Shown: piece after piece, positions 47,417-59,690 of the stretch
Position numbering within the stretch: position 1 is the first letter of the stretch
Layout of the letters: the number at the start of each line of letters is the position of its first letter
From: Ceratotherium simum simum
Taxonomy: Eukaryota > Chordata > Mammalia > Perissodactyla > Rhinocerotidae
Direction: 5' to 3'
Length of the DNA stretch: 64,000 nucleotides
NCBI RefSeq assembly: GCF_000283155.1
Contig: NW_004454179.1
Location: 3,754,480 to 3,818,479, forward strand
Notes under the pieces: generated by a model
The model's input: the letters and a program-made list of their open reading frames with translations, nothing else
Databases searched by the model: none
Told to the model about the DNA's origin: nothing
Program-made: the position numbers and the translations under genes

Positions 47417-47979
47417 TGTTACCAAATACAAACACAGGTTCATTTACCCGCTGCACAGTAGGGCCAATAAAGAAAAAAACTGAAACACCAGGCTTGTGGC
47501 AAGGAAAGAGGTTTACTATTTTTGAAAGGCAGCCAGACAAGGAGATGGGACTTAAAACTCAGATCCACTTCCTAACAGGGAAAAAGGGAGGGATTTTTAT
47601 CTGGGGTTTTAGGTAGGGGAGGGAGAGCATGTGCTGGGGTTCTAGATAGAGGAGGAGGAGCATGTGGCCATGCTGGTTGGCGCCTTCCCATCAGCCTGTG
47701 TTTGGCCTTGAAGACTGAATTTCTTTTCCCTTGACTGTCTGGACTTTTCTGGTTAGTTTTCATCTTCAGCCTGAGTTTGGCCTTCTGAGGCTGAATCTTG
47801 ATGTCTGGACCTTGACTTCCTGGGAAAGACAGCTCACTCGTATACTAGGAGAGACAGAAAGACCAGGTTAGTTTTAAACAGTTGATTATGCTGAATATGC
47901 ACAGCTGCAGTTAGCAAAGCTTATCTCAAAGTTTTTTGCTCTAGGGAATATTTTTTTAACTTCTTTGTGTTCAGTTTCA
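47417..47979 (-). repeat. Provirus 5' LTR
   Basis: 563 bp, TG...CA on the + strand; partner of the LTR at 40018-40584, with about 23 substitutions and two small indels between them. Followed on the right by AGCT and the last ten bases of the host MaLR LTR. Confidence 0.9.
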
Positions 47980-48311
47980 AGCTGACTAGAACAATACATA
48001 ATTTTGAATTTTCTGGTGAATTTACAAAACAATGTAAAAATAAATAGGTGAAATTAATTTTAATAATATCATTTATTCAACCCAATATATCCAAAATATT
48101 ATCATTTCAACATGTAATCAATATAAAAAATTGTTAGTGAGCTATTGTACATTCTTTTTGCCATACTAAGCCTTCAAAGTGTGGTGTATATTTTATTGTT
48201 ACAGCTCATCTCAACTGAGACCAGCCACATTTCAGGCACTCACTGGCCACATATAGCTAGTGGTTATGATGTTGGACAGCCCAGTTCTAGAAAGTGCTCG
48301 AAGGAAAGGAG

Positions 48312-48520
48312 GGAGTACGATAAAAGCCACCATTTCTAGAGCCCAGCCATGCACCAGGACACATCAAAGCTCCTTACACATTTCTCTCATTTGATCCTTG
48401 AAATAACCTGTGAGATTGATGTTCTTTTCTCTATTTCACCACTGAAAAAGATAAGACTTAGAGAGTTTAAGAGACTTATGTAAAGTTACATAGCCAGCAA
48501 AGGACAGAGGACAGTGCAGG
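48312..48520 (-). repeat. MIR SINE
   Basis: Reverse MIR: 'ctctcatttgatccttgaaa', 'ctatttcaccactgaaaaag', 'agagtttaagagacttatgt', 'agttacatagccagcaaagg'. Confidence 0.8.
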
Positions 48521-49435
48521 TCACGCATGGATCTGTTTGACCCAAGCACTTTCTAATTTATCTCATGCTTCCCATTTACAGATATTAAGAGGTGAATTGC
48601 TCTGGACTTCACCCCAAAGCTCAGAAAGCAGGGAAGGCCTAAACAAAGCTCAGGGAACATCACTAATACCACCAGTAAGATGTGCGACCCAACCACCCAT
48701 TCCCTGTGAAGGCAAGAGGCACCTACTATGTGAATCAGAGAAGCAGAAACAAGATGTCAATACATTTCCCCACCCAAAAAACTTCTACAAAAAGCAATGG
48801 TGAGGGAATGAACAAGGTGAAACAGAAGGAAAGCTACACTAACTGGAAAGAGATAAGTGAGTTTGAACATTAACAAAGGGCAGGGGTGATGATATAAAAA
48901 TAATCATAACCTTGGCAGATAAACATGCAATTTCAATAAAGCAAGGGGAAGTGGATGCCAGAGGTCCCATCTGGAAGGTTGCCCTTGGGAGGAAGAGGAA
49001 TCAGACTCTGTGGTCAGGGGTTACCTGGATGGCCTATGGAAAGCAAGTCAAAGGAAAAGCTAAGGTCACAATGGAGGAGACAAGGATGTGCAACCAACCA
49101 AGGTGTGCCGTTAGAACACTCCATTCAGGCCACCTCTGATCGGGTTACCAGCGCAGACACAGCTGCTTACCCGTGCTCAGCTAGGACTAGCACCAACAGC
49201 TTGAGTCCATATAAACTCTCCTCTATGGAATGAGAACTCATGCTAAGTTTATTAAATGTTTACACTATGCCTTTTCTATATTTAAAATTTAAATACCTCT
49301 TATTTATGAAATGATGGTAATAGTGGATAGCCATTGTTTAGATGGCTTTCCCTGTCTTTTTTTTTTTTTTTCAATGTCTTCATTTGGCTAATACAGAAGC
49401 TGACAACCTTATATTGGTCCTCCAGTTTTATTATT

Positions 49436-49678
49436 ATCTTTTTGTGTGTGTGAGGAAGAACGGCCCTCAGCTAACATCTGCTAATCCTCCTCTTTTTGCC
49501 GAGGAAGACTGGCCCTGGCCTGACATCCATGCCCATCTTCCTCTACTTTATATGGGACACCACCACAGCATGGCTTGCCAAGCGGTGCATCGGTGCGCGC
49601 CTCGGATCCGAACCTGCGAACCCCGGGCCACCACAGCAGAGCGCACGCACCCAACCTGTTGCACCACCGGGCCAGCCC
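49436..49678 (-). mobile_element. ERE SINE copy 5
   Basis: Flanked by an exact 14-bp duplication CCAGTTTTATTATT (49422-49435 and 49679-49692). Antisense landmarks 'gaggaagactggccctggcc', 'cacagcatggcttgccaagc', 'ggatccgaacctgcgaaccc' and 'caccgggccagccc'. The + strand frames across it are shadows. Confidence 0.95.
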
Positions 49679-50277
49679 CCAGTTTTATTATTTTTAAAAA
49701 ATTTTAGTGGCATATAAAATCAAAAAACCACTGCTTCAGATTCCATCCTTTCTCATATGTATTGGAGTTTGCTTCCCTCTGGTATAATTTCAACTACTCC
49801 CTCTTCCCTAGCTCCATCCCCTCAGCACATAAATATGCTCGAATTTGTTCTGATTAAACCAAATTAAGTGAAACTTTCCTTGAATTCCCCTCCCTTCCTC
49901 TCTTGGTACACCTGAGCACCTGTTTTCTTCTTTACCACTCTTTCCTCAACTCCCCAACTGTTTTTTTCTCCCAATTTTTCACACCGGCAATCAAATATTA
50001 AACAACTGTGCAACAGTTTCTCCACCAAAAGAAAAATTAATTAAAATCTATTATTCAACTGTAATGTTTTCCCTTCTGGTTGAATCATTATTACTACAGT
50101 ATTGCCTTCTTCCTATGGTAATCACCTTCGGTGGGCTCAGTATTTCAGCTACATTAAGTGTTAAATACTTCCTTGTCAGCTACCTTGGGAACTCAGCCAA
50201 GTTCACATGCTTGGGTACAAGAGAAAAGCCATGTTCCAAACTGGTTTTCAAAAATGCTTGGTTTTTCTGTTATCTTT

Positions 50278-51260
50278 TTACTTTGACTTAATTTCAGAAT
50301 TACAGTTGCAAGAGTTGTACAAATAATTCCCAATACCTTTCACCCAGATTCCCCAAGAATGAACATTTGAGAGTAAGTTGCAGACATGATGCCATTTACC
50401 CCTTGTATTATTAAGGGTTCTCCAGAGAAACAAACCAATAGGAGATATATATACACACATCTTAAGAAAGAAAGAGAGAGATTTATTTTAAGGAATTGGC
50501 TCATGCAGTTGTGGGGGCTGGCAAGTCTGAAATCTGTAGGGCAGCCTGGCAGGCTGGAAATTCAGGTAAAAGTTGATGTTTCAGTCTTGAGTCTGAATTC
50601 CACAAGGTAACAGACTAGAAATTCAGGCAGGCTTTCTATGTTGCAGTCTTGAGGAGAATCCCTTCTTCTCTTGGTAACCTAAGTCTTTGTTCTTAAGGCC
50701 TTCAACTGAATGGATGAGGCCCATCCACATTATGGAGTATAATCTGACTTACTCAAAGTCTACTTATTTAAGTGGAAATCACATCTTAAAAGTACTTTCA
50801 CACCAACAACTAGGTGGATGTTTGACCGAACAAATGGGTATCATAGACTAGCCAAGTTGACACATAAAATTAACCATCACAACTCCTAAAATCTTTCAGT
50901 ATATATTTCCTTTAAAAGGATATTCTGTCAATAACTACAATAAAATTTGCAAAATCAAGAAATTGACATCAATATAATGCTAATATCTAATATACTAACC
51001 TTATTCAAATTTTACCAATTTTCCCAAAAGCCAAAAAAACAATCTAGACAGTTCCAAAATCAACAAGAAAAATGTTTAAAAATCAGAAACTGCTACCAAG
51101 AAAGTAATTTTAATGAAAGGATTGTTGACTTTTTAAAAATGCTTCTAATTGAGGAAATAAAAAGTTGGCAACTCTCTGATGGACTCACTCACTTTTTGGA
51201 ATTTGATCTTCAAAATCCCAAAGTCTGGTACCTGGCTGGAGATTCTATCCATTCTCATAT
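50278..51260. repeat. Old LINE-like DNA split by an LTR
   Basis: The stretch 50290-50397 ('cagaattacagttgcaagag', 'cctttcacccagattcccca') continues after the LTR at 50887 ('ctaaaatctttcagtatata', 'ttattcaaattttaccaatt'). The wording is a common old mammalian L1-related repeat. Orientation not determined. Confidence 0.5.
50404..50881 (-). repeat. Solo LTR-like element, second copy
   Basis: Same family as 5669-6188: + strand starts TGTATTATTAAGGGTTCTCC, contains 'ggaattggctcatgcagttg' and 'tgaatggatgaggcccatcc', and ends 'ttaaccatcaca'. Flanks ACCCCT (50398-50403) and ACTCCT (50882-50887) look like the target duplication with one change. Confidence 0.65.
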
Positions 51261-53324
51261 GCTCTAGGAAATTGTTTTTCTAATTCCCAAACTCCCCACT
51301 TCTACTGGCCCTTCTTCTACATATAAATATGTTTGCGTCTCTCCTATCTTCAAGCCAAACAAGAGCAAACAAGCCCTTCTCTAATTCCAACCTTTCTCTT
51401 TTGCTAGTTCTTCCCATCAAACCTAGATTTCTAGAAAGAATAACACACTCCTGTCTTATTTTCTTCCTCTCCCATTCACTCCCCAATCATAGTAGACCCC
51501 AAATCCATCCACCTCCCTTTTCCTTGTTTGAATATCCCCAGTTTTGTTTAGTTGCTCAGGGAAGGTGACCCCAATGCAACCTCAGGAGAGGGGCTAAGGT
51601 GGGAGTGAATTTTAATTCCCATGATGATTCTAATCCACTTGCCAGCAATTGACAGAGAAAGCTGCAAAGAAAGCAATTCTGGTTGATGAGATGATGAGGG
51701 AAGTCTACAGGCAACACCTCTGGGAAAGATATCCTTGTTCTCACAATCAGGCTTCTGATAAGAACCTTTTCTGCTTTGTAAGGAGGTGACGCTTGGAGCC
51801 ACTGCAGCCTCTTGCAACCATGAGGACATCTAGCCAAAGGTATCCTTACTGATACAGCTCAGAAGCACTACGAGAGGTAGTTAACATTTTGCAACGTAGC
51901 AACCATTTATTAGACAACTGTACAGTCATTTCTCCCTGCAGAATTCAAGGTAATAAAAAATCCATTATTTAAAAACTTTATTTTTCAGTTTTTAAACATC
52001 CTAATTATTTACTAATACTGTAAAAGCATTATTTCTTATTTCCCTCTCCTTTTTTTCCCTTTTTTGCAAATGCACAGAATTTCAATTACGTGTGTAAAAT
52101 GAACTATTGATGGATACCTTAAGAATTTAACCAATGGATATGACATTATATGTAGGACAAAATTCTAAGGCGGCACGTAAATTAACTTTTAAATAATAAG
52201 TCATCTGTGAGCTGGAATGCCCTAGAATCCATCGGTTAATGGCAATGTTATGTTAGCCATGGCTCCCAGTCTTTCAATTCCATGTGAGTTACTTTAATGC
52301 TATATTTTTCTAAGGTTCTGTGTACTTTCTCCTGTATGGTCCTTTCAAAAGGCTGCCCAGCAGGCTTGGTCTATGATTTTTCAGCAAAGATAGCATTAGG
52401 ATTTCAAACACAAAAGATTTTAAGATTCAGAAATCATTTACATGAAAGTGATTTTAATGAAGTGGTTTAGGAGTTCGCATTATCAAAGAACGTTGATTTG
52501 GAGGTCTGCCTGGACTACACTTCAGGGAAAAAAGAATTGTCAAAATCCCTTTGGGACTATACACTCTCCTTGGTTTACAGCTCATTTTTACCAGTAGATG
52601 TCGCTATAGTCAGACGTTACTTTAGAAAAACACAAAAAGGTGACCTCATTAGTGAGTGTTTAAAGCTTATGGGGGGGAGGGAGCAAACAAGCTCTTCTAT
52701 ATCTAAACATGTGCTCTTCTTTTTAAGAAAACACAATAGACAACTACAATGTTTGCTGCATAAGTTAATGAACAATCCCTGTATATTAATTATTCTGCCT
52801 TGAAATCTTGGTGATTATGTTCTGATAGGAATGTCAGAGGAAAAGCTTTAGACTTTGCAAAATAAAAATGATTTCTGACATACGAGCAGACAAGTTGAGA
52901 GGAAAACAACTTGACTAGAGTTCATTCATGAGAAGCAGCCTGAGAATTCAAGCAATTCCATTTCACAGACATTAAATGCTCCCATCCTATTCAGCACGGA
53001 GCTAGGTTCTACTGGAAACAGAGGGAGACGTGACCTAGTGCTCCACGGGAAAGCAAAGCAGAAGCCATTTGTTCTGTCCTCCACCCACGAAATGGGGAAG
53101 GGGCAGATTTTCTTGGTACCAGAGACAGACACAAGTTCTAAAATCTGGAAGCAGGGGCCAAGAAACAATTCCCACTAGCTCTCCTCAACACTCACTTTCC
53201 TTTTTTTAACTGAAGTTCACCTGCATATGACATAAAGAGATTAGGAAAACAGTTTACAAAGCTGGCAAATTACTCAGAGGTTTGATATTGATTCTGTGTG
53301 ACACTACGTATTATATTCATTTTG

Positions 53325-53575
53325 AGGCTTTGCTAAGCGGCACAGGCTGCGCCAAGTCCCTTATCTGATTTAATCCTCCCAAAAGCTCTATGAGGCAGGA
53401 GTTTTTATTATCCTCATTTCAGAGATGCAGTATCTGACAAACGCTTAAATACTGAAGGGAGCTGGGAGGTTGAGTGGTTAAACAACTTGTCCAAGATCAC
53501 CCAGTTAGCGAAAGGTAGAACCAGATTCAAACCTAGCCCTGTGTGAAGCACTCTGCCGTGCCCTTTCTCAGTTCA
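53325..53575 (-). repeat. MIR SINE
   Basis: Reverse MIR: 'ttatctgatttaatcctccc', 'tattatcctcatttcagaga', 'caacttgtccaagatcaccc', 'agaaccagattcaaacctag'. Confidence 0.85.
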
Positions 53576-53656
53576 TTATTCTAATGTAACGGGCTCTAGT
53601 CAAAGTCTGACCAAAGATAAAATCTGGAGTCGATGTTATTTAATGTTGACTTTACC

Positions 53657-55125
53657 TCCCAGAAATAAACCCACACATATATGGTCAATTAACTTATGAC
53701 AAAGGAGCAAAGAATATACAATGAGGAAAGGACAGTCTCTTCAATAAACCGTGTTGGGAAAATTGGATCTCCGCAGGCAAAAGAATGAAACTTGACCACT
53801 GTCTTACACCATACACAAAAATTAACTCAAAATGGATTAAAGACTTGAACCTAAGACCATAAAACTCCTGGAAGAAAACATGGGCGATAAGCATCTTGAC
53901 ATCAGTCTTGGCTACAATTTTTTTGGACTTGACACCAAAAGCAAAGGCAACAAAAGCAAAAATAAATAAGTGGGACAAATCAAAGTAAAAAGCTCTGCAC
54001 AGCAAAGGAAACCATCAACAAAATGAAAAGTCATCCATGGAATGGAAGAAAATATTTGCAAATCACATATCTGATAAAGAGTTAATATCCAAAATATATA
54101 AAGAACTCACACAACTCAACAGCAAAAAAACAAACAATCCCATTAAAAAATGGGCAGATGATCCAAATAGACATTTTTCCAAAGACACACAGATGACCAA
54201 CAGGTACATGAAGAGGTGCTTGACATCATTAACCATCAGAGAAATATAAATCAAAACCACAATAAGATATCACCTCACTCCTGTTAGAATGGCCATTATC
54301 ACAAAGACAAGAAATAACAAGTGTTGGCAAGGATGCGGACCAAAATGGAACACTTGTGCACTCTTGGTGGGAATGTAAATTGGAGCAGCCACTATGAAAA
54401 ACAGTATGGATGTTCCTCAAAAAATTAAAAATAGAACTACCATATAATCTAGCAATTCCACTTCTGGGTATTTATCCAAAGGAAACAAAAATACTAACTC
54501 GAAAAGATATCTGCACTCCCATGTTCATTGCAGCATTATTTACAATAACCAAGACATGAAAGCAACCTAAATGTCCATCGATGGATGAATGGATAAAGAA
54601 TTTGTGGTATATATATACAAATATATATATATGAATATTCCATAGAAAAGAAGGAAATCTTGCCATTTGTGACAACATGGATGGACCTTGAGGGCATCAT
54701 GCTAAGTGAAATAAGTCAGACAGAGAAAAAGACACATACCATATGATCTCACTTATATGTGGAAACTAAAAAAAATTTTTTTTAAACTGAACTCATGGAT
54801 ACAGAGAACAAATTGGTTGTTGCCAGAGGTGGAAAGTAGGGCATGGGCAAAATGGGTGAAGGGGGTCAAAAGGTGCAAACTTCCAGTTATAAAATAAATA
54901 AGTCCTGGGGATGTAATGTACAGCATGGTGACTATTGTATATTTGAAAGTTGCTAAGAGAGTAGATCTTAAAAGTTCTCATCACAAGAAAAAAAATTTGT
55001 AACTGTGTGGTGACGGATGTTAACTAGACTTATTGTGGTGATCATTTTGAAATATATACAAATATTGAATCATTATGTTGTATGCTTGAAACTAATATAA
55101 TGTTATACGTCAACTTAAAAAAAAA
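53657..55125 (+). mobile_element. 5'-truncated LINE-1 insertion
   Basis: 1469 bp of L1 ORF2 C-terminus and 3' UTR, ending in an A-rich tail, bounded by an exact 12-bp duplication GTTGACTTTACC (53645-53656 and 55126-55137). ORF2-like wording includes 'caattaacttatgacaaagg', 'ggattaaagacttgaaccta', 'gcagatgatccaaatagaca', 'gttcattgcagcattattta'. Frames are broken (longest about 100 codons, on the antisense strand). Preserved target duplication and low decay make it one of the younger L1s here. Confidence 0.92.
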
Positions 55126-56189
55126 GTTGACTTTACCCCAATCAGTCATTTAAAAAATCTTAATTATTGAACCATGCCTATGAACAAGGCACTCCGCTTT
55201 GTGCTAGGAGAAGGGAACACAAAGGCACGAAAGCTGAGTGCCCTAGGAGAACTTATAATGGGGTGGGAGTAGACATGGAGAGTTTGGAGATGAGGAGGAA
55301 CTAGAATGAGGAAGGTCACCCAGCCTCTGACTTCTCCACACGGCTTAGGAGGGTTTAGAGAAAGAGGAGAAGATTTGGAGCAGCTGCTGTGAGGAATGTG
55401 CTAGGTTAAATAATATGTCTGGAGAAGCGAAGGGTATTTCAGATCCTTCTTTCCACTCCTCAGAATTAATTAAGCTTATTTTCTCAGATTTTCCAAAACA
55501 AAGTTCACCTCTGGCTAGAATTCAAGCTTGAAGAATTTCAGTACAGAATTTAGTCTTGTCTCTTGAAAATTTGTCAGCACTTAAAATTTTTACCACGAAA
55601 ATAGATAATTGATAACACTACATTAAGGAGAAGGAGGCTGAAACACTTACTTGACTTTCAGTGTTGATTGTCTATTCAACTTGGTATTTCTTAATGTCAC
55701 CTCACTTCTGAAATAAGGAAACAGCCATGTAAGAAACGTTTTCAAAACCACAAGTTGAAATCATAAGACAGACCTAACATTTAGGGACATTTGTGTTTGT
55801 ATCTTCGAGGGACATGGATTTAGGCCCCAATCCTTGCATTTTGAACGATGTCGTCTGCCTGCTTTGTGTTTCTTCATAAACGTGTAGACATTTTCTGGCT
55901 CCATCAGGCTGTTTTCATTTCTGCCTCCATTCCACTTAAAATATTTTGTTAAATTATCTCATTGCATTTTATGTTGAGAAATCCTCTCTTTGAGACATTC
56001 CATCTTCCTTCTGGAGAGGGAGGTAAATCTAGTTGAGTGTTAATTACTAATGGAATTTCTTCAGACTCAAATATTCCTCCATACATTTTGCCTCAGAGCA
56101 GGTAGAAAAGTTGCTCTGGAGAAATTACAGGATAAATATCGCTAAATCAGAGGCTTAATAACCAAGTCCATAACCAGTATATTTTTCCA

Positions 56190-56840
56190 GAGTGGCCTTC
56201 AAAAACTGTATAAATTCATTATTAAAGCCCTAAAAAGGGGAAGGGGACTCCCAAAACAGGATACACAAATGGTTAATAAATATATTAAAAAATGTCAACC
56301 TTACTACAAATAAAGAAAATTACGTTAACAGAGCAATAAGTTCTTTTAATTTTAAGTGAAAGTTTTGTTTTTGGGTTTTTTTTTTTTAACAGTAATGCTC
56401 AATATTGGCAAGAGGGTTCAAATTGCTAGATGGCACTGTGGTTGGAGTATAAACTGGTAAAATCTTTTTGAAAATAAATTTGCAATACATATCATACTCT
56501 GCGGCCCAACAACTCCATTTCTAAGACTCTTCCCTAGGAAAAGAATCTGAACACAGAAAAAAACCTTTACATGAAGATATTCCTTTTTATAATTTATAAT
56601 AATAAATTATATGACAATACGTTGGTAGGATTCACTTAAATATGTAAATAACTATTTCCCCGCTCAACTATATTAGGTTTTTTTAAAAAGCTACATTCAT
56701 AGATTATAATATTATGCATCTTTTCTACAAGTATGTTTTAAAGATAGAAGTAAAGGAAAATAATTGTGATATGATACTAAGTGGAAAAAGCAAGAGAATA
56801 AATATATATATGTAAATATATATTAAAACACATATAAAAA
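56190..56840 (+). repeat. Old LINE-1 3' segment
   Basis: L1-like 'ttgctagatggcactgtggt', 'caacaactccatttctaaga', 'gatatgatactaagtggaaa', followed by a (TA)n-rich tail (56806-56852). Confidence 0.65.
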
Positions 56841-58109
56841 TATATATATATGCATATACACACATACATGTCCTTTCTGTAAAATAACTAGATGATCTCT
56901 GAGGCCCCAAGTGTAACTCTATAAAGTGAATCCTACCAACGTATTGTTATCATATAAGTCATCACTTTCTGGAAACTACAAAATGACATCAGTGACCCTT
57001 ACCACTTGTATTAGGTAAGATTCCCTAGAAGCAGAGCCTGAAAAAGGGATTGGGGGTCTGTGATTTATTGGGGGCATGCTCTTCAGGAAAAGCCTGTGAG
57101 GGCATGAGAGAAACAGACTATGGAGGGGGAGAGAGGCAAGTAAGGATATGGTTTCAGGTAACGTCTAGTCTTGGCCAGATCCCAGGGGTGCTCTGGAGCA
57201 TAAACCACCCCACAGCATTGTAGGTGGTTCCCATCCCAAGGGCAGGTCGGGGGGTGGGCAGAGTGGAATCAGTGAGCCATTAACAGCCGAGTTCACAGCA
57301 GCTGGGCAGGCGCTGGGTGTAATAGCAAAGGGGATCTGGGCTGGCCCTGTTGTGTCTACTAAACCATCTAGGGACATTGTGAGGATTAAATGAGGTCACT
57401 TTTGTGGCCCCACGAGACCCATCATGGAACAGTAGCTTTTCTGACTCTTAGTGTTAAGTAGCTACCAATTTTTAAAGACCACATCTAATTTTAAACCCAT
57501 ACATAAATCTGGCTCTTCGAGTGGGGATGTAGCTGCAATGCAGAAGCTCAGCTTAGAGCGTGTCCCCTTCCCCTGGACAAGCACCATCTGCTGTTTCCAC
57601 CTGCTTTGGTACCTGTCTCCCTGCTGGTTGCAGATGCGTGGAAAACCAGGAGTGAGAAAACAGGGTTGAGCCCTCCCTATGGGTTCTGTGGCCTTGATCT
57701 CTCTGGGCCATGTTTTCCTCCTCGGTAAAATAAGTGAGTGAATTAAATCAGTGAAGGATTCTTAATCTAGGCCTGGAAATCCCCAGGAATTGTCTTGACA
57801 ATTCAGCCTTCTGCACAGTTTTCTGGGATTAAGATGCCTAACTTTCATCAGATTCTTTAAGGAGAGGGTGACCCAAGAAAACTGACTTCCAAGCTTCCTT
57901 CCACTCCAGAACTCTGATCATGAGTGTGAGAAGAGACTTAGATCAAAGGAGGAAATTAAGCATTAAATTCTTTGTTCTGTTTTTATAAACACAATCAATT
58001 AGAAGAAGGATTCTTGGTCTCATCTTCCCTCAACACCTCTTCAGATTTAGGAAAATTAAAAGCAGACTCCCAGGACACACCAAATAACTCTCAAGGCGAC
58101 ATCTTCCCC

Positions 58110-58200
58110 ACCCTTTGTGAGGTAAGGTGTTATGTTCATTTTACAGTGGAGGAAACTGAGGCACCTGTGAAGTGACTCAGCCAAAGTCCAACAGCACCCC
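58110..58200 (-). repeat. MIR SINE fragment
   Basis: 'cattttacagtggaggaaac' and 'gaagtgactcagccaaagtc' give a reverse MIR core. Confidence 0.7.
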
Positions 58201-59431
58201 CTTGTGGACCTAGATGGTCAAGACTTCTTGTGGCTGTCAGATGTCCTGGGGAACATACTTTGAAATATTTTTATTTAAAAAAATATATAAATTTCCTCTT
58301 TCAAAAGTGATACTTTAAAAATCCAACAACACAGAAATGTGTAAAATATAAATGAAAAGCTCAACTCTACAACTTACCTCCCTAGATGCTAAGTAGTATA
58401 GTGGATTCTTTTTTATATAGATACATATAGATTTTTTTGTTTGACTGATTTTTACAAAAATGGAATTTTATACACCCTGTCTTGAAACTTCTGTCCAGGC
58501 AGTATATCATGAGAATTTCCATGTCAGCACATAAAGATGGACCTCACTCATTTGAAAACTGCAATAAAAACAACTTATATTAAAGACCACTAATATGTTA
58601 ATTTGAACTGCCGGGTTAAATCATCTTTGTGAACAATGTGGAATGAAACCTACCATCTTGGAGCAATTATTCGAACTTCTTATAAACTAATTATGGAGGT
58701 TGTAGCTCTGTACTGTTCAAAAAAATTCAGGAACTGTTTAGGACCACTCACATGAAATTATTCAAGTAAGCACACTCCCACTGCCCCAGGAAGCTGCCCT
58801 CCAATGAATGTCCAGCAAGGTTCACATCAAGTTGCTTCACACAGGCTGCTCATCACATCACAATTATAAACTGTGCAATAGCAAGAGAACGTATCAGCTG
58901 CCTTAGCATATCATATTGTATTATACATAGGTTTAGCTTTTATAATTTTGGCATCCTGTCTGTCTAACTCTCTATACTTATACTAGAGTTTTTATAGGTT
59001 TTGGACACATGTGATTTAGTTTTTAATTTTATAAATGTTATCATATTTTGGTAGAGGTAAAATAAGTAACCTAAGAACTGGAAGCCAAATGATGGATGGA
59101 TAGACAGAGATATAGATGTATAATTATTTAACAAGTACTATTAAAAACAGGACACTTAATAGCTTCAAATTGAGTTAACCAAGCTCAATTTGGCAACGCA
59201 GAAACACAACTGTACCAACCTGGAATGCAAACAGAATTCCAGGAGTGAAATTTTACATATAATATTCTTTTATTCAACATATAAAACAAATGAAACATGA
59301 CAGTTTTGAAACTTCAAGTAAATGCTTGACTGACACAGGCACTGAGTATCTGAATATTTTCAAAATGTCTTGGTTGAACATCTCATAATGTTACAATATA
59401 CACCTGAAAAGTGTTATACCAAGCAAAGAAT

Positions 59432-59690
59432 AGTATAGCATTGTGGTTAATGGTTCCAGCTCTGGAGTCAGGTCAACCCAGGTTTGAATCTTATCTTCAT
59501 CATTAGGTAGATGACCTTGAACAAGTAACATCACTTCTCTGAACCTCAGTTCCCTCATCTGTGAAATGGGTTTATTAGTCCCCAAACAACAGGAATGTTG
59601 CAAGAATTACATGAGATCATGGAGGTAAAGAGTTGAGCACAATGCCTAATGCTGAATAAGTATTAAGGATTGTTACCGTTTTAAATAAAA
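59432..59690 (+). repeat. MIR SINE, near full length
   Basis: MIR in + orientation from the tRNA-like head 'agtatagcattgtggttaat' through 'ctctggagtcaggtcaaccc', 'cagttccctcatctgtgaaa' to 'ataagtattaaggattgtta'. One of the most complete MIRs in the window. Confidence 0.9.

Larger units (their letters stand above)
40018..47979 (-). mobile_element. Class-I (ERV1) endogenous retrovirus, two LTRs, defective
   Basis: A 7962-bp provirus lies on the minus strand, with its 5' LTR on the right (47417-47979) and 3' LTR on the left (40018-40584). It is flanked by the 4-bp duplication AGCT (40014-40017 and 47980-47983), usual for gamma-type retroviruses. A primer-binding site abuts the 5' LTR. The interior is about 6.8 kb, near full genome length, but no gag, pol or full env frame survives. 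Only an env transmembrane-tail segment (40678-41079) and a possible protease/RT-junction scrap (45264-45530) are recognisable. The leader carries tandem repeats. An ERE SINE has inserted at 46199-46443. The LTRs differ at about 23 of 562 positions by hand count. Not capable of producing virus. Confidence 0.88.
39656..47993 (+). repeat. MaLR (MST/MLT1-like) LTR split by provirus
   Basis: The left part (39656-40017) starts TGTTATGGACTGACTG and has 'ccaggaggcaggacctttgg', 'atgggattagcattcttata', 'gccctcaccaggaaccgaat' and 'gtttaagctacccagtctat'. The right part (47984-47993) is the last ten bases, ending ACA. It is flanked by ATATA (39651-39655) and ATACA (47994-47998), a near-perfect 5-bp duplication. 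Rejoined across the provirus, the junction reads as the expected LTR end. Non-coding. Confidence 0.75.
39614..48284. repeat. hAT-like DNA transposon remnant hosting nested insertions
   Basis: The left end (39614-39655) reads 'cagtagcacaatccaataga' and the right part (47994-48284) ends 'gttggacagcccag'. The reverse complement of that end, CTGGGCTGTCCAAC, pairs with the left end, consistent with decayed terminal inverted repeats starting CAG. The right part includes 'acccaatatatccaaaatat' and 'agccacatttcaggcactca', wording of a common non-autonomous mammalian DNA transposon. The two halves are separated by the LTR and provirus below. The family was not named and the target duplication is unclear. 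Confidence 0.55.
48521..53324. other. Intergenic DNA, no gene
   Basis: Contains an ERE, an LTR and an L1-like fragment listed separately. 48530-49420 and 51260-53320 otherwise show only short frames without family features. A CTCF-like motif is noted at 52591-52604. Confidence 0.45.

Noticed and set aside
40173..47763. Near-identical short frames at 40173-40364 and 47572-47763 as a duplicated gene
   Set aside because: Both lie in the two LTRs of the provirus; the duplication is the LTR pair.
49342..49717. Overlapping 121- and 73-codon + frames
   Set aside because: They are translations of an antisense ERE SINE bounded by target duplications.
54037..54249. Frame with L1 ORF2-like residues
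   Set aside because: It is part of the truncated L1 at 53657-55125 and not a separate gene.
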